NCBI GenBank assembly: GCA_035695265.1
Contig: DASSEM010000173.1
Location: 1-7,088 of the forward strand
Length of the DNA stretch: 7,088 nt
Reading direction: 5' to 3'
From: RHKX01 sp035695265
Lineage (GTDB): Bacteria > Actinomycetota > Thermoleophilia > Solirubrobacterales > 70-9
Every line of letters begins with the position of its first letter. Within the stretch, counting starts at the first letter, position 1. Positions 1 to 5,404 of this stretch are shown piece after piece. The position numbers were made by a program, and so were the translations under genes. Below the pieces are notes generated by a model that was not told the origin of the DNA, ran no database searches, and was given only the letters and a program-made list of their open reading frames with translations.

Positions 1-380
1 AGCTGGGTCGCCGGGACGGTGGGCGCGAAGGCGAGCAGCACCAGGGCGATCGCGAGGACGAGCCAGTAGGCGGGAAGGAGCCGCGCTCCCCGCTCGATCC
101 AGAAGCGGGCCTTGCTGCCGAACTCGCCGCCGCGGCGGACCGTCGGCAGGAACAGGCCGAAGCCGCTGATGATGAAGAAGACGTCGATCGTGTTGCCGAA
201 GATCGACCACAGCGCCACGCCGGCCCCGGTTCCGTCGCTCGCAGCCAGCACGCCGGCGGCCCCGAGCAGGTGCACGGTGACGACGCCGAGCAGGGCGTAG
301 GCGCGGAACCCGTCGAGCGCCGGCACACGCCGGCTGCGGCCGGCCTGCGCCGGGCTTCGGGTCGCTGTCGCGGCCGTCAT
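1..380 (-). CDS. Acyltransferase-3 family membrane protein, N-terminal part (cut by window edge)
   Basis: The reverse strand from an ATG at 380 reads open to base 1, giving the first 126 residues. This is an integral-membrane O-acyltransferase of the Acyl_transf_3 (OafA/YrhL-like) family, which moves acyl groups onto cell-surface sugars or other envelope molecules. Visible features are VPALDGFRAYALLGV opening the first membrane helix (about residues 19-45), with the family's conserved His at residue 37 (VTVHLLG). A second helix carries FFIISGFGLFL (68-78). Then comes the typical basic loop RFWIERGARLLPAYW (92-106) leading into a third helix (106-118). Families of this type usually run to 350-400 residues with about ten helices, so roughly two thirds lies outside the window. 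There is no Shine-Dalgarno before the ATG, but a GATAAT hexamer lies 9 nt upstream, so the mRNA may be leaderless. The acyl acceptor cannot be told from this fragment. Confidence 0.88.
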   Translation of the reverse strand, partial: MTAATATRSPAQAGRSRRVPALDGFRAYALLGVVTVHLLGAAGVLAASDGTGAGVALWSIFGNTIDVFFIISGFGLFLPTVRRGGEFGSKARFWIERGARLLPAYWLVLAIALVLLAFAPTVPATQ

Positions 381-389
381 CCGGCGCTG

Positions 390-395
390 ATTATC
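390..395 (-). promoter_or_regulatory. -10 box for the acyltransferase, probable leaderless start
   Basis: On the minus strand the hexamer GATAAT ends 9 nt before the ATG at 380, which would put the transcription start at or within a few bases of the start codon. No Shine-Dalgarno lies between them and no convincing -35 box is visible. Inference from spacing and consensus only. Confidence 0.4.
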
Positions 396-420
396 GCCCG
401 TGGCGGGCCCGGCGGACTGC

Positions 421-449
421 TGGCCATGAGTGGCCGTCGGGGCTAGGAT
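421..449 (+). promoter_or_regulatory. Candidate upstream promoter (-35 TGGCCA, -10 TAGGAT)
   Basis: TGGCCA (421-426, four of six matches to TTGACA) and TAGGAT (444-449) are separated by exactly 17 nt. Transcription would start near 456, giving a long leader of about 210 nt to the cupin gene. That leader would include the palindrome at 467-478 and the mini-ORF at 491-511. The -10 is good and the -35 is mediocre; this is a pattern match only. Confidence 0.3.
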
Positions 450-466
450 CGGATCGACCGGCAGGA

Positions 467-478
467 CCAATCGATTGG
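467..478. repeat. Perfect 12-bp palindrome CCAATCGATTGG
   Basis: The twelve bases read the same on both strands. The palindrome is AT-richer than its surroundings and lies just downstream of the start predicted from the candidate promoter at 421-449, which is a suitable place for a dimeric repressor. No regulator gene is adjacent to suggest a partner. Confidence 0.3.
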
Positions 479-602
479 GAGGTGCCCCCGATGTACGCAC
501 GAGCCCGGTGACACTCCCGGCGAGCGGGCCTCGGTCGATCGCTGCGAGGTCGTGATCGAGCGCGACGCCTGAGCCGCCACGCCCCTCTGCTGCCGCGCCG
601 GG

Positions 603-631
603 TTGACAACGCTGCCCCGCGGGGAGACACT
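603..631 (+). promoter_or_regulatory. Candidate cupin promoter with palindromic spacer
   Basis: A perfect TTGACA (603-608) is followed after 17 nt by GACACT (626-631), a weak -10 that keeps the A at position 2 and the final T. Transcription would start around 638, giving a roughly 30-nt leader that carries the cupin Shine-Dalgarno. The spacer contains the perfect palindrome CCCCGCGGGG (615-624), which could be an operator or a DNA-distortion site. The -35 and the spacing are strong; the -10 is not. Confidence 0.4.
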
Positions 632-667
632 CGGCCTGGAGGGCAGTCCACAGCGGAGGAGGCCACC

Positions 668-1027
668 ATGGCCGAGGTAGAGAGCAAGAGTTTCGACTCG
701 CCGGACGAGGTGCGCGAGTTCGAGGGCAACGGACGGGCGGCGGTCGTCGAGGTGGCCGGCCAGGGCGTCGGACGGGGGACGTTCGAGCCGGGCTGGACCT
801 GGGCCGCCAACGTTCAGCCGATCGCCGGCACCGACTCCTGCGAGGTTTCCCATTTCGCCTACGTGCTGTCGGGGCAGATGCGGATCCGCATGGACGACGG
901 CTCGGAGACGGTGATCGGGGCCAACGAGGTCGTCGCGATCCCGCCCGGCCACCACGCCGAGGTGGTCGGCGACGAGCCCTGCGAGATGGTCGACTTCGGG
1001 GAGATCAGCGACTACGCGAAGCGCTGA
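668..1027 (+). CDS. Small single-domain cupin protein
   Basis: This 119-residue protein starts at an ATG preceded by a strong GGAGGAGG site (about 655-662). It is a single conserved beta-barrel (cupin 2-like) domain, a fold used by small metal enzymes and ligand-binding or signalling proteins. The stretch HFAYVLSGQMRIRMDDG (62-78) is cupin motif 1, and GANEVVAIPPGHHAEVVG (84-101) is motif 2 with its PPG turn and two His residues (95, 96). Upstream, FEPGWTWAANVQPIAGTDSC (39-58) is typical of a common actinobacterial group of stand-alone cupins. Motif 1 has His62 and Tyr65 instead of the usual HxH pair, so metal binding is uncertain. No substrate can be assigned. The gene faces DUF1428 convergently, and its last six codons plus stop are duplicated in tandem immediately downstream. 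Confidence 0.88.
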   Translation: MAEVESKSFDSPDEVREFEGNGRAAVVEVAGQGVGRGTFEPGWTWAANVQPIAGTDSCEVSHFAYVLSGQMRIRMDDGSETVIGANEVVAIPPGHHAEVVGDEPCEMVDFGEISDYAKR

Positions 1028-1065
1028 GGGCGGGTTCAGCGACTATGCGAAGCGCTGAGGGCGGG
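1006..1065. repeat. 31-bp tandem duplication across the cupin stop codon
   Basis: The 29 bases at 1006-1034 recur at 1037-1065 with one difference (C to T at 1046). The repeat unit is 31 bp including the two T bases between copies. Copy one encodes the end of the cupin (SDYAKR and its TGA). Copy two lies beyond the stop and is out of frame because 31 is not a multiple of three. The mismatch would be synonymous (TAC/TAT). The protein is unaffected and only the 3' untranslated region is lengthened. Confidence 0.9.
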
Positions 1066-1092
1066 GCTTGATCGGCCGGCCGGCGGCAGCGC

Positions 1093-1452
1093 TCACAGCT
1101 CGACGATCGCCTTGAAGCCACCGTAGATCATCCGCGACAGGTCAGCCGGCATGTCCTTCGGATCGTAGGCGGCCATCCGCGGGTCGGCCATCACCTTCTT
1201 GTTGACGGCATCGCGGTGCTTTCGCGACTTGTAGACGATCCAGGAGAAGCCGACGACCTCGTTGCGCTTCGCCTTGACGCTCATCGGGAAATCGGTGACC
1301 TTGCCCTTCGGCACGTCGTCGCCGATGCACTCGACGTACTCGAGCGCGCCGTGCTCCTTCCAGACCTTTCCCGCCTTGCGGGCGACCTTGCGGTACTCCT
1401 CGACCTTGTTCTTGGGGACTGCGAAGAGAAATCCATCGACGTAACGGGCCAT
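1093..1452 (-). CDS. DUF1428 family protein (YbaA-like)
   Basis: This 119-residue protein begins MARYVDGFLFAVPKNKVEEYRKVARKAG, the hallmark start of the DUF1428 family (E. coli YbaA, about 117 residues), so it is full length. Further family features are the central segment WKEHGALEYVECIGDDVP (31-48) and the end MPADLSRMIYGGFKAIVEL, which matches the conserved tail where the family reads like R-M-x-x-G-G-F. It is a soluble alpha/beta protein of the ferredoxin-like dimeric barrel type. No biochemical function is established for the family. The start is supported by an AAGGA site about 8 nt upstream (1461-1465). It lies about 100 nt downstream of tRNA-Ser(UGA) on the same strand, with no obvious terminator between, so read-through from the tRNA promoter is possible. 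It converges with the cupin gene. Confidence 0.92.
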   Translation of the reverse strand: MARYVDGFLFAVPKNKVEEYRKVARKAGKVWKEHGALEYVECIGDDVPKGKVTDFPMSVKAKRNEVVGFSWIVYKSRKHRDAVNKKVMADPRMAAYDPKDMPADLSRMIYGGFKAIVEL

Positions 1453-1553
1453 CAGAACGCTCCTTCTGCCTGGTTATGGGCCTAGCTGGCTGTTGAGACC
1501 GGTGAACGGGGACAGACTAATCGCCGGCGCTTCTTGTTCGGAGGCCGTAGGAG

Positions 1554-1641
1554 CGGAGGGGGTGGGATTCGAACCCACGAGCCGGGGTTGCCGGCCACCG
1601 GTTTTCAAGACCGGCGCATTCGACCGCTCTGCCACCCCTCC
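1554..1641 (-). tRNA. tRNA-Ser(UGA)
   Basis: On the minus strand an 88-nt cloverleaf can be drawn. The acceptor arms are GGAGGGG (1641-1635) and CCCCTCC (1561-1555), with G discriminator at 1554. The anticodon stem CCGGT/ACCGG encloses loop CTTGAAA, giving anticodon TGA (plus-strand positions 1605-1607). A long class II variable arm follows, and the T arm is GTGGG-TTCGAAT-CCCAC. The anticodon, the G discriminator and the long variable arm all indicate serine (UCA and other UCN codons). No CCA is encoded. It is transcribed divergently from the lactone oxidase gene. Confidence 0.97.
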
Positions 1642-1664
1642 GGGTCGGCGTGAGGCCGCCGGGG

Positions 1665-1693
1665 ATTGTCCCCGAACGGGCGCCTCACGTCGA
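1665..1693 (-). promoter_or_regulatory. Candidate promoter of tRNA-Ser(UGA)
   Basis: On the minus strand TCGACG (1693-1688) and GACAAT (1670-1665) are exactly 17 nt apart, each matching four of six consensus bases. The predicted start, near 1658, is about 17 nt before the mature tRNA. The site overlaps the upstream region of the divergent oxidase gene, which argues against that gene starting at the TTG at 1666. Confidence 0.45.
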
Positions 1694-1699
1694 TAACGT
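1694..1699 (+). promoter_or_regulatory. -10 box for the lactone oxidase, probable leaderless start
   Basis: TAACGT fits TAnnnT and ends 8 nt before the ATG at 1708, so transcription would begin at or next to the start codon. No Shine-Dalgarno is present in the 30 nt upstream. The -35 is not convincing. Confidence 0.35.
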
Positions 1700-1707
1700 T
1701 GGCAGTG

Positions 1708-3045
1708 ATGGCGGATGAGCAGCGGCGGCGGTGGCGGAACTGGTCGGGCGAGCAGCGCTGCAGGCCGCTCCTGATCCAGCGGCCGCGGACGCGCGAGGGG
1801 CTGATCGCCGACATCGTCGCGGCGCGGACGCAGGATCGTTCGGTCAAGGTCGCGGGCTCCGGGCACTCGTTCACCGGCGTGGCGCTGACCAACGGCGTCA
1901 TGCTGGACGTCGGCCTGCTCGACCGCGTCCTCGACCATGATCCCGCCGCCGGGCTGGTCAAGGTCGAGGCGGGCATCGTCCTCGGCGAGCTCAGCCGGAG
2001 GCTCGACCGGCACGGTCGGGCTTTGGAGAGCCTGGGGGACATCGACCGCCAGACCCTCGCCGGCTCGATCTCGACGGGGACCCATGGGACCGGTCCGCGG
2101 TTCCGCAACCTCTCGGCCCAGGTCGAGGCGCTCGAGGTCGTGACTGCGGACGGTGAGCTGGTCGAGCTCAGCGCCGGCTCCGACGGCGACGGCTGGCGGG
2201 CGGCGCGGGTCGGGATCGGCGCGCTCGGGGCGATCTACTCGGCGACGCTCCGGACCGTGACGAACTTCCGGATCGACCGCACCGATCGACCGCGGCCGCT
2301 GACCGAGGTCCTCGCCGGGCTCGACGAGCTCGCCGACGGCTACGACCACTTCGAGTTCTACGTCTTCCCCCACACCGAGACCGCCCTCTGCCGCGAATCG
2401 ACGCGGACGCAGGCGCCGGCCGAGCCGCCAAGCCCGGCCGCCGTCTACGCCCAGGAGGTCGTCGTCGAGAACTGGGTGGCCGGCGCGTTCGTGCAGATCG
2501 CCCGCCGCCTGCCGGCCGCGATCCCGACGCTGTCGCGGCTTGCATCCGCCGGGACCGGACGCGGCCGCAGGATCGACCGCGGCTTCCGCGTCTACGCCTC
2601 CGAGCGCCGCGTCCGCTTCACCGAGATGGAGTACGCGATCCCGCGCGAGCACGCGCGCGCGGCGATCGAGCGGGTGCTCGCGGTCGCCGCCCGTCCGGAG
2701 TACCGGGTCTGCTTCCCGATCGAGGTCCGTTTCGTCGCCGGCGACGACGCGATGCTGAGCCCCGCGCACGGCCGTGACAGCGCCTACGTCGCCGTCCACC
2801 AGGACCGCCATGGGGACTGGCAGCCTTACTTCGACGCCGTCGCGGCGGTCATGGCCGACTACGGCGGCCGACCGCACTGGGGCAAGCGGCACTCGCTCAC
2901 CGCCGCCGAGCTCGCGGGGCTCTACCCGCGCTTCGACGACTTCCGCGCGGTCCGGGCCCGGCTCGACCCGGAGGGGGCGTTCGCGAATCCCTACCTCGAG
3001 CGGGTCCTGGGACCGGTCGAGGCCGGGAACGGCCGCCGCCGCTGA
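1708..3045 (+). CDS. FAD-linked oxidase, D-arabinono-1,4-lactone oxidase / alditol oxidase family
   Basis: This is a 445-residue flavoprotein of the vanillyl-alcohol-oxidase superfamily, whose ALO-type members oxidise sugar lactones or sugar alcohols using O2 or another acceptor. The N-terminus RRRWRNWSGEQRC followed by a basic/acidic helix is the usual family start. The FAD-binding (PCMH) domain spans about 15-180. It contains VAGSGHSFTG (48-57), whose His53 is the expected site of covalent flavin attachment, and GSISTGTHGTG (119-129). The C-terminal ALO domain (about 190-435) carries FPIEVRF (336-342; Glu339 and Arg341 correspond to the E-x-R pair in alditol oxidases) and PHWGKRHSLT (389-398). 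Length is normal. I chose ATG 1708 over the in-frame TTG at 1666, which lies in the tRNA promoter. GTG at 1705 is also possible. The true substrate (gulono-, arabinono-lactone or an alditol) cannot be read from the sequence. It converges with the PLP enzyme across a 16-bp gap. Confidence 0.9.
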   Translation: MADEQRRRWRNWSGEQRCRPLLIQRPRTREGLIADIVAARTQDRSVKVAGSGHSFTGVALTNGVMLDVGLLDRVLDHDPAAGLVKVEAGIVLGELSRRLDRHGRALESLGDIDRQTLAGSISTGTHGTGPRFRNLSAQVEALEVVTADGELVELSAGSDGDGWRAARVGIGALGAIYSATLRTVTNFRIDRTDRPRPLTEVLAGLDELADGYDHFEFYVFPHTETALCRESTRTQAPAEPPSPAAVYAQEVVVENWVAGAFVQIARRLPAAIPTLSRLASAGTGRGRRIDRGFRVYASERRVRFTEMEYAIPREHARAAIERVLAVAARPEYRVCFPIEVRFVAGDDAMLSPAHGRDSAYVAVHQDRHGDWQPYFDAVAAVMADYGGRPHWGKRHSLTAAELAGLYPRFDDFRAVRARLDPEGAFANPYLERVLGPVEAGNGRRR

Positions 3046-3061
3046 CGTTCGGGCCGCCGAG

Positions 3062-4276
3062 CTACAGGAAGGCGTGGCCCTCGCCGCGATAGGTCGGCGC
3101 CTCGGCGACGATCTCATCGCCGGCGACGAGGTGGAGGCGGTCGAAGCGCTCGCAGAGCTCGCCGGCCTTGGCGTGGCGCATGTAGACGCGGTCTCCGACC
3201 CGCAGGCGGACCGCGACCTCGCCGAGCAGCGGAGTCTGCACCTCGCCGGCACCCTCCTGCTTGTCGAGGTGGAGCCCCGGCGGCAGCCACGGTTCCGGCA
3301 GCCGATCCGCTCCAGCCGGTCCCGACGCGACGTAGCCGCCGCCGAGCGCGGTCACGCAGCCCGGCGCCGCCCGGCGGACGATCGGCAGCGCGAAGCCCGC
3401 GGCCGGGCGGAGCGAGAAGCGGCTATAGGCATCGAACAGGGTCGGGGCGTAGAAGCCGGAGCCGGCGGCGAGCTCGGTGACGGCGTCCTCGCGGGCGGTC
3501 AGCTCGAGGCTGCCCGTCCCGCCACCGTTGACGAACCGCAGCGGGGCAACCGAGCTCACCGCGGCGACGATCTCGGCCCGCCGTTCGGCGATCTCCGCCA
3601 TCGACGCCCGCTGCATGCGGCGGATCGCGCGGTTGCGGATCGGATGACCCGGCGAGGCGTCGCCGACGCCGGCGACCTGGCCCTCGTATGCCATCAGCCC
3701 GGTCAGCTCGAGCCCCGGCCGGGAGGCGATCTCCTCGGCGAGGCGGCGGGCGGCCGCGGCGGTCCGGATCGGGGAGCGCTTCGTCCCCGCCTCGAATGCG
3801 CCGTGGAGCGCCCGAAAGCCGACGTCGATGTCGATCGCGACCGGGATCGGCGCCGGCCCGGCCCCGACCGATCCCTCGATCAGGTCGAGCTGGGCAGCCT
3901 CGTCGACCATCAGCACGGGGGCCGCCTCCGGGTCGGCGTGGGCGAGCTCGCCGAGCCGCGAGATCGCATGCCGGTCGACGGTCGGGTAGGCGACGACGAG
4001 GTCGCGCCGCCCGGATTCGGCGAGCATCAGCGCCTCCGGGAGCGTGAAGCAGAGCAGGCCGCGGAAGCGCTCGTCGCGGGCGTCGATCCGGTCGAGGACC
4101 TGGCGGCAGCGGACCGACTTCGAGGCGACCCGGATCGGCTTGCCGGCGGCACGGGCCAGCATCGCGTCGGCGTTGGCGGCGAGCGCGTCGAGGTCGACGA
4201 ATGCGAACGGCGCCTCGATGGCCTCGAAGATCACCTCGTAACGGTCGTGGAGCTCCTCGTCGTCGGCCGGGCTCAT
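3062..4276 (-). CDS. Amino acid deaminase/aldolase, fold-type III PLP enzyme (D-threonine aldolase-like)
   Basis: This 404-residue protein has an alanine-racemase-like TIM barrel (about 20-265) followed by a beta domain of the D-serine-dehydratase-like type (about 285-395). Members cleave or deaminate beta-hydroxy D-amino acids such as D-threonine or D-serine. Seen in the sequence: PLP lysine Lys53 in RVASKSVR, substrate-side stretch VAIDIDVGFRALHG (146-159), a GLMAYEGQ strand (193-200), and the phosphate-binding loop NGGGTGS (250-256). Near the end, MRHAKAGELCERF (366-378) holds His368 and Cys375, plausible metal ligands as in metal-dependent D-threonine aldolases, though the family's tight HxC spacing is not present. 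Length is typical. The ATG at 4276 lacks a Shine-Dalgarno but has TAGGCT 9 nt upstream, as expected for a leaderless mRNA. It converges with the FAD oxidase. Exact substrate unknown. Confidence 0.88.
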   Translation of the reverse strand: MSPADDEELHDRYEVIFEAIEAPFAFVDLDALAANADAMLARAAGKPIRVASKSVRCRQVLDRIDARDERFRGLLCFTLPEALMLAESGRRDLVVAYPTVDRHAISRLGELAHADPEAAPVLMVDEAAQLDLIEGSVGAGPAPIPVAIDIDVGFRALHGAFEAGTKRSPIRTAAAARRLAEEIASRPGLELTGLMAYEGQVAGVGDASPGHPIRNRAIRRMQRASMAEIAERRAEIVAAVSSVAPLRFVNGGGTGSLELTAREDAVTELAAGSGFYAPTLFDAYSRFSLRPAAGFALPIVRRAAPGCVTALGGGYVASGPAGADRLPEPWLPPGLHLDKQEGAGEVQTPLLGEVAVRLRVGDRVYMRHAKAGELCERFDRLHLVAGDEIVAEAPTYRGEGHAFL

Positions 4277-4285
4277 CGCCGGGCG

Positions 4286-4291
4286 AGCCTA
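4286..4291 (-). promoter_or_regulatory. -10 box for the aldolase, probable leaderless start
   Basis: On the minus strand TAGGCT (TAnnnT) ends 9 nt before the ATG at 4276. No ribosome-binding site is present between them and no clear -35 is seen. The arrangement is the same as at the acyltransferase and oxidase genes. Confidence 0.4.
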
Positions 4292-4347
4292 GCCGATGCT
4301 CGTCCGGCCGCCGCGCCGCTGGGCGGCGCAGCCGGTCCGGCTGCCTC

Positions 4348-4353
4348 TAGAAT
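4348..4353 (+). promoter_or_regulatory. -10 box of tRNA-Ser(GCU)
   Basis: TAGAAT matches five of six bases of TATAAT and lies 36 nt upstream of the mature tRNA 5' end, a normal distance for a short processed leader. The -35 region at 17-nt spacing (GGCGCA) is poor. The site faces away from the aldolase -10 box about 57 nt upstream. Confidence 0.45.
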
Positions 4354-4389
4354 CGGCGCGTCCGCGGGCCGATCGCCGCGACAACCCCC

Positions 4390-4478
4390 GGAGAGGTGGC
4401 CGAGCGGCTGAAGGCACTCGCCTGCTAAGCGAGTAGGGGGCGCAAGCTCTCTCGAGGGTTCGAATCCCTCCCTCTCCG
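4390..4478 (+). tRNA. tRNA-Ser(GCU)
   Basis: An 89-nt class II tRNA. Acceptor GGAGAGG (4390-4396) pairs with CCTCTCC (4471-4477), with G discriminator 4478. Anticodon stem CTCGC/GCGAG (4417-4421, 4429-4433) encloses loop CTGCTAA, giving anticodon GCT (4424-4426), which reads AGC/AGU serine codons. A long variable arm follows, and the T arm is GAGGG-TTCGAAT-CCCTC (4454-4470). No CCA is encoded (the next bases are TTT). It ends 65 nt before the LLM gene on the same strand, and no terminator is evident between them. Confidence 0.97.
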
Positions 4479-4543
4479 TTTTGACGGGCCCCGGTCCGGA
4501 TAGTCCCTTCGTCGATCCCTGAAGCGAGCACAGGAGGGTTGAG

Positions 4544-5404
4544 ATGAAGGTGGGAATCGGGTTGCCGAACGCGGTCGCCGGCACGAGCGGCGATGAGATG
4601 ACCGAGTTCGCCCGCCGGGCCGAGGCGCAGGGGTTCTGCTGCCTCGGCACGATCGATCGGATCAACTACGCCAACTGGGCGCCGTTGATCGCGCTCGCCG
4701 CCGCCGCCTCGGCGACGAAGACGATCGAGCTGATGACGACGGTGATGCTCGGCCCGCTCCGCCTCAACGCCGTCCTGACCGCGAAGCAGGCGCTCAGCGT
4801 CAACCAGCTCTCCGGTGGCCGGCTGACCCTCGGGATCGGGCTCGGCGCACGCGGCGACGACTATGAGCTCTCCGGCGTCGAGTACAAGGACACCGCCGAG
4901 AAGCTCGAGGAGATGCTCGGCTACCTCGAGAGGACGTTCGACGACGATGCGATCGGCCCGCGCGAGGCGGGGGTTCCGCAGCTTCTGATCGGCGGCCACG
5001 CCGACGCCTCATTCGAGCGGGCGGCTCGCTACGGGGGCGCCGGCCACCACGGGACCGGCTGGATCGCCGGCGGCGCCCCGCCCGACCAGTACGCCGAGAT
5101 GGCGACGAAGGTCCGGCAGGCCTGGGCCGATGCCGGAAACGAGGGCGAGCCCCGCCTCGCGGGGCTCGCCTACTTCGCGCTCGGCGACGACGCCGAGGCG
5201 GACGCCGAGCGCTACCTGACCGACTACTACGCGTTCCTCGGCGAGGAGACCGCGCAGATGGTCGCCGACGGTGCCGCCACCGACCCCGACCAGGTCAAGC
5301 GCTACATGGCCGCATTCGAGGAGGCCGGCTGCGGCGAGCTGATCTTCTTCCCGAGCTCGGCCGATCCCGCCCAGGCCGACCTGCTCGCCGAGGCAATCGG
5401 CTAG
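4544..5404 (+). CDS. LLM-class (luciferase-like) F420/flavin-dependent oxidoreductase
   Basis: This 286-residue protein starts at an ATG with an AGGAGGG site 5-6 nt upstream (4532-4538). It is a single TIM-barrel domain of the bacterial luciferase-like superfamily; actinobacterial members commonly use coenzyme F420 and some use FMN. Family marks are the opening MKVGIGLPN (1-9), the helix EFARRAEAQGF (21-31), and MTTVMLGPLRLNAVLTAKQA (64-83), the strand-helix unit that normally reads T.V...P.R.P..LAK. The signature LSGGRLTLGIGLGARGDDYE (89-108) follows, then VPQLLIGGHADASFERAARYGG (144-165). It is slightly short because the insertion region after residue 130 is compact. Cofactor and substrate cannot be decided from sequence. 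Its TAG stop shares the tetramer CTAG with the stop of the opposing DUF559 gene. Confidence 0.9.
   Translation: MKVGIGLPNAVAGTSGDEMTEFARRAEAQGFCCLGTIDRINYANWAPLIALAAAASATKTIELMTTVMLGPLRLNAVLTAKQALSVNQLSGGRLTLGIGLGARGDDYELSGVEYKDTAEKLEEMLGYLERTFDDDAIGPREAGVPQLLIGGHADASFERAARYGGAGHHGTGWIAGGAPPDQYAEMATKVRQAWADAGNEGEPRLAGLAYFALGDDAEADAERYLTDYYAFLGEETAQMVADGAATDPDQVKRYMAAFEEAGCGELIFFPSSADPAQADLLAEAIG

Larger units (their letters stand above)
381..667. other. Intergenic region between divergent acyltransferase and cupin genes
   Basis: This 287-bp stretch holds no convincing gene. It contains the acyltransferase -10 box, two plus-strand promoter-like patterns (421-449 and 603-631), a perfect 12-bp palindrome (467-478) and a 10-bp palindrome in the spacer of the second promoter (615-624). 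A good Shine-Dalgarno (GGGAGG, 477-482) precedes a six-codon frame MYARAR (491-511). Another frame, 483-572, reads codon-like to a TGA but has no usable start. The minus-strand open frames crossing here are antisense to the cupin gene and carry no family signature. Confidence 0.6.

Noticed and set aside
443..955. Minus-strand 170-codon frame opposite the cupin
   Set aside because: It is antisense to a well-supported cupin with a good ribosome site, and its translation resembles no family.
1666..1707. TTG at 1666 as the start of the FAD oxidase
   Set aside because: It adds 14 residues not typical of the family, has no ribosome-binding site and overlaps the predicted tRNA promoter. ATG 1708 fits both the family start and a leaderless -10 box.
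1474..3252. Very long minus-strand open frame (592 codons) across the tRNA and the oxidase gene
   Set aside because: It is antisense to the FAD oxidase, runs through tRNA-Ser(UGA), and has Arg/Ala/Pro/Asp-rich low-complexity content with no family signature. Such frames arise from GC-rich codon bias.
2774..4411. Long plus-strand open frame (545 codons) spanning the convergent oxidase/aldolase junction
   Set aside because: It is out of frame with the oxidase, antisense to the aldolase and runs into a tRNA. Its composition is repetitive and it has no recognisable domain.
4481..4509. TTGACG (4481-4486) as a promoter for the LLM gene
   Set aside because: No -10 hexamer occurs at acceptable spacing; TAGTCC is only 14 nt away and TCCCTT at 17 nt is poor. 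Read-through from the tRNA promoter is at least as likely.
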